In this document: piece after piece, positions 61,315-64,000 of the stretch
Numbering within the stretch: position 1 is the first letter of the stretch
Layout: every line of letters starts with the position of its first letter
Translations under genes and position numbers: made by a program
Source of the DNA: an uncultured Brachyspira sp.
GTDB taxonomy: Bacteria > Spirochaetota > Brachyspiria > Brachyspirales > Brachyspiraceae
NCBI RefSeq assembly: GCF_910588665.1
Contig: NZ_CAJUPR010000011.1
Span: 20,868 to 84,867 of the forward strand
Reading direction: 5' to 3'
DNA length: 64,000 nucleotides
Notes under the pieces: model-generated
Told to the model about the DNA's origin: nothing
The model's input: the letters and a program-made list of their open reading frames with translations, nothing else
Database searches by the model: none

Positions 61315-63591
61315 TTATTTTTTAATTTTAAAAAAATTGAGTCTGAGAGCATTGGCAACAACCGATACGGAACTTAAGCTCATAGCTAAAGCCGCAAATA
61401 TAGGATTTAAAAGCAAATCTTTACCCATAACTGCAGTTAAAAATCCTCCTATAGAAGAAGCCGTTAAAGGTTCTTTGAATATATGCAAAACTCCTGCCGC
61501 TATAGGTATACCTATAACATTATAGCAGAAAGCCCAAAATAGATTCTGCTTAATATCCTTCATAACAGCCCTGCTTAATTCAACAGCCGCTGCAACATCA
61601 TTGGTATTTGATTTCACAAGAACTATATCGGCGCTTTCAATAGCCACATCCGTGCCGCTTCCTATTGCAATGCCTACATCAGACTGCGTCAAAGCTGGAG
61701 CATCATTTATGCCGTCTCCGACCATAGCTACAATATTTCCTTCATTTTGAAGTTTTTTTACTTCATTTGATTTATCTTCAGGCAGCACTTCCGCAAACAC
61801 TATATCTATACCTGCATCTTTTGCCACAGAATATGCCGTATTTTTATTGTCTCCAGTTATCATAGCGGTTTTTATGCCAAGCTTATGAAGTCTTTTTACA
61901 GCTTCAATACTTTCATGTTTTAATTTATCAGCGCATGCTATAACTCCAAGAAGCTTATTGTCATAAGAAACATACATCGGAGTTTTACCTTCCTTTGAAA
62001 GCCTGTCAATATATGAATTATAATTTTCCGTATTGATATTTTCTTTATTCATAAGCTTATCATTTCCCATTAAAATTTTTTTATTATCAATATAGGCTTC
62101 TATTCCTAAGCCTGCCTGAGCTTTGAAATTATAAATATCAAGAAGCTTAATATTTTTTTCCTTAGCCTCTCTTACTATTGCCTCACCCAAAGGATGTTCG
62201 CTTCCGTTTTCTGCACTTGCCGCCATAAGCAAAAGCTCTTCTTTATCATCAGAAATAATATCCGTAACATAAGGCTTTCCCTCTGTAAGAGTACCCGTCT
62301 TATCAAACATCACGGTATTTATTTTTTCCGAAACTTCTAAAGCCTCCGCATTTTTAAAAAGAATACCAAGCTCTGCACCTTTTCCGGTACCTACCATTAT
62401 TGCTGTAGGTGTGGCAAGCCCCAAAGCGCATGGACATGCTATAACAAGTACGGATACAAACACCGTTAAAGCAAATACAAAATTATGAACGGCTATAAAC
62501 CATATTACTGCCGAAATTAAGGCTGTGGCAATAACGGCAGGAACAAAATAAGAGGAAACAACATCTGCGATATTGGCTATAGGAGCTTTAGATCCCTGAG
62601 CGTCCTCAACTAATTTTATTATCTGAGCCAATGCAGTATCGGCTCCAACCTTTTCAGCTCTGAATTTAAAGCTTCCTGTTTTATTTATAGAGGCGCATAC
62701 AACATTATCTCCGATAGTTTTTTCAACTGGAATGCTCTCTCCCGTAAGCATTGATTCATCAACGCTGCTGTATCCTTCCGTAATCTTTCCGTCTACAGGT
62801 ATCCTTTCACCTGGTCTTACAAGAACTATATCATTAACTTTTACTTCTGAAATTTTTACCTCTTTTTCTTCTCCGTCTTTTATTATAACTGCTGTTTTAG
62901 GCTGAAGACCCATTAATTTTTTAATTGCCTCTCCCGTTTTTCCTTTGCTTCTTGCCTCTAAATATTTGCCGAACTGAACTAATGTTATTATAACCGCAGC
63001 CGATTCATAATAAAGATTATCGCCATGAGGATTAAGCCCCATAAAAATCAATATTGTAGAATAAATGCTGTATATAAATGCCGCAGATGTGCCTATTGCC
63101 ACAAGCGAATCCATATTCGGCGATCCTCTGAAAAGAGCAGGAAAACCTAATATATAAAATTTATATCCTGATATCATAACAGGTATGCATAAAAGTATGG
63201 CTGTAACAGAAAAAACCTGAGGGTTAATATGATGAATCAGAAAATCAGGCATAGGAAATTTAACAATACTAATCATAGGAGCCATAGATATATAAAAAAG
63301 CGGTATTGAAAATAAAGCGGATACTATCAATCTTATTTTCTGCTCTTTCATCTCTTTAGCTTTTCTCTCTTCGGAATCTTCCTCCCTGCCTATAACCTTA
63401 TATCCAGCTTTGACAACAACATTTACTATATCATTATATTTTAACTTTTTTTCATCATAGTTAAATACAGCTTTCTCAGACGCTATATTAACATTGGCAT
63501 CAGTAATGCCTTCTGTTTTTTTTAAAGCCCTTTCAACTGCTCTTGAACAAGCAGCGCAATGCATACCGCCTATTTTTAAAGTCATTTTCAT
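61315..63591 (-). CDS. copA: copper-translocating P-type ATPase
   Basis: This 758-residue protein has one N-terminal metal-binding HMA domain (GGMHCAACSRAVERAL), eight predicted membrane helices, the CPC ion site (IACPCALGLATP, about residue 385), the phosphorylated Asp in DKTGTLTEG (about residue 428), TGES in the actuator domain, the SEHPLGEAI P1B motif, and GDGINDAPAL. This is the CopA (P1B-1) type that exports Cu+. No copper regulator or chaperone gene is adjacent in the window. Confidence 0.96.
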   Translation of the reverse strand: MKMTLKIGGMHCAACSRAVERALKKTEGITDANVNIASEKAVFNYDEKKLKYNDIVNVVVKAGYKVIGREEDSEERKAKEMKEQKIRLIVSALFSIPLFYISMAPMISIVKFPMPDFLIHHINPQVFSVTAILLCIPVMISGYKFYILGFPALFRGSPNMDSLVAIGTSAAFIYSIYSTILIFMGLNPHGDNLYYESAAVIITLVQFGKYLEARSKGKTGEAIKKLMGLQPKTAVIIKDGEEKEVKISEVKVNDIVLVRPGERIPVDGKITEGYSSVDESMLTGESIPVEKTIGDNVVCASINKTGSFKFRAEKVGADTALAQIIKLVEDAQGSKAPIANIADVVSSYFVPAVIATALISAVIWFIAVHNFVFALTVFVSVLVIACPCALGLATPTAIMVGTGKGAELGILFKNAEALEVSEKINTVMFDKTGTLTEGKPYVTDIISDDKEELLLMAASAENGSEHPLGEAIVREAKEKNIKLLDIYNFKAQAGLGIEAYIDNKKILMGNDKLMNKENINTENYNSYIDRLSKEGKTPMYVSYDNKLLGVIACADKLKHESIEAVKRLHKLGIKTAMITGDNKNTAYSVAKDAGIDIVFAEVLPEDKSNEVKKLQNEGNIVAMVGDGINDAPALTQSDVGIAIGSGTDVAIESADIVLVKSNTNDVAAAVELSRAVMKDIKQNLFWAFCYNVIGIPIAAGVLHIFKEPLTASSIGGFLTAVMGKDLLLNPIFAALAMSLSSVSVVANALRLNFFKIKK

Positions 63592-64000
63592 AATATATAA
63601 ACCTCTTTTAATATAATCTGCATTATTTTTAATTAAATGTTAAACTAATCTAACAATATAATTATAATTTATTTTTTAATAAAATGCAAGTAGGGTATAT
63701 GGGTATTTTGTTTTTATTGCTATGTGAGCTCCGCTTTTTTTATTTATTTTTCTATTTTTTATTATTCTATATTGCTGGGATTGTATTTTATTATTTGATT
63801 TATTTGTTCTTTTTTATGCAGATAAAAAAGAATCAAAAAAGCTGTTTACTTTTTGTCAAAAAGCAGAACAAAAACAATTACATTATTTAAAGATTATTTT
63901 TTATTGATGGTAAAGTTTTTATTGCTGTTATGTTCAATGACCGATTTTTTTATTATTTTTATTATTGCTATGCCGCCATTAATGGCGCCTACTCGGTCGA
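63592..64000. other. intergenic region at the right edge with several palindromes
   Basis: The 409 bases upstream of copA contain perfect hairpins at 63808-63831 (10-bp arms, loop GCAG) and 63849-63863 (6-bp arms), plus the palindrome CGCCATTAATGGCG (63974-63987). A 68-codon hydrophobic plus-strand frame at 63684-63890 has a Phe/Tyr/Leu-rich composition and no ribosome-binding site, and I do not count it as a gene. Confidence 0.6.

Noticed and set aside
63684..63890. 68-codon hydrophobic frame
   Set aside because: Its Phe/Tyr/Leu bias comes from T-rich DNA; there is no ribosome-binding site, and hairpins lie within it.

Overview
The window looks like a piece of a Brachyspira-type spirochaete chromosome. 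The base composition is very AT-rich. There is a spirochaetal flagellar hook/motor block (flgE-flbD-motA-motB) whose hook protein carries the Lys/Cys pair used for spirochaetal lysinoalanine cross-linking. A TlyC-type CBS protein, FabV as enoyl-ACP reductase, a Na+-translocating biotin decarboxylase and many lipoproteins fit an anaerobic, host-associated spirochaete. The genus is inferred from gene content and style only.

Layout, left to right. 1-3479: a restriction-modification operon on the minus strand (candidate endonuclease, two different N6-adenine methyltransferases, and the start of a fourth gene). 3654-11570: metabolic genes (hydrolase, acetyltransferase, PhoH-like ATPase, LysR regulator, nicotinamidase-like hydrolase, Asn/Tyr-rich secreted protein, fabV). 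11643-12059: tRNA-Asp and rpsT behind a clear promoter. 12121-14379: a small broken membrane gene, then a multi-pass GT-C-like membrane protein whose promoter abuts an 11-copy pentanucleotide repeat. 14444-18623: methyltransferase, motB, motA, flbD and flgE. 18913-23841: a TPR protein and an operon of amidase, degenerate LytM protein, AtpZ-like protein and pncB. 24108-31732: oppA, tlyC, a 111-bp tandem repeat inside a wrecked gene, SGNH hydrolase, DUF4026 protein, a FabH-type synthase and two near-identical Hsp20 genes.

32044-37820: the biotin operon birA-bioB-bioD-bioA, with a BirA-type operator over its promoter and an apparently leaderless birA, followed by a second oppA. 37935-40498: a lone large-terminase gene, tRNA-Ala, and two frameshifted genes, one an ImmA/IrrE metallopeptidase. 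40535-47804: argJ, a small zinc-finger-like protein, an Asp/Phe repeat protein, an M16 peptidase and the four-gene Na+-pumping decarboxylase, which needs biotin on its carrier subunit. 48070-54456: ffh-rpsP-khpA-rimM, an unknown gene, and lon with sigma70-like and sigma54-like promoter candidates. 54490-63591: aspartate kinase, PP2C-like protein, secreted barrel-like protein, PIN-TRAM protein, CarD regulator, methionine importer (metN, metI) and copper ATPase.

The most promising leads are the orphan terminase, which could package the Brachyspira gene transfer agent; the possible phase-variable promoter at 14298-14379; the amidase paired with a zinc-ligand-less LytM partner; and the self-regulated, leaderless biotin operon.
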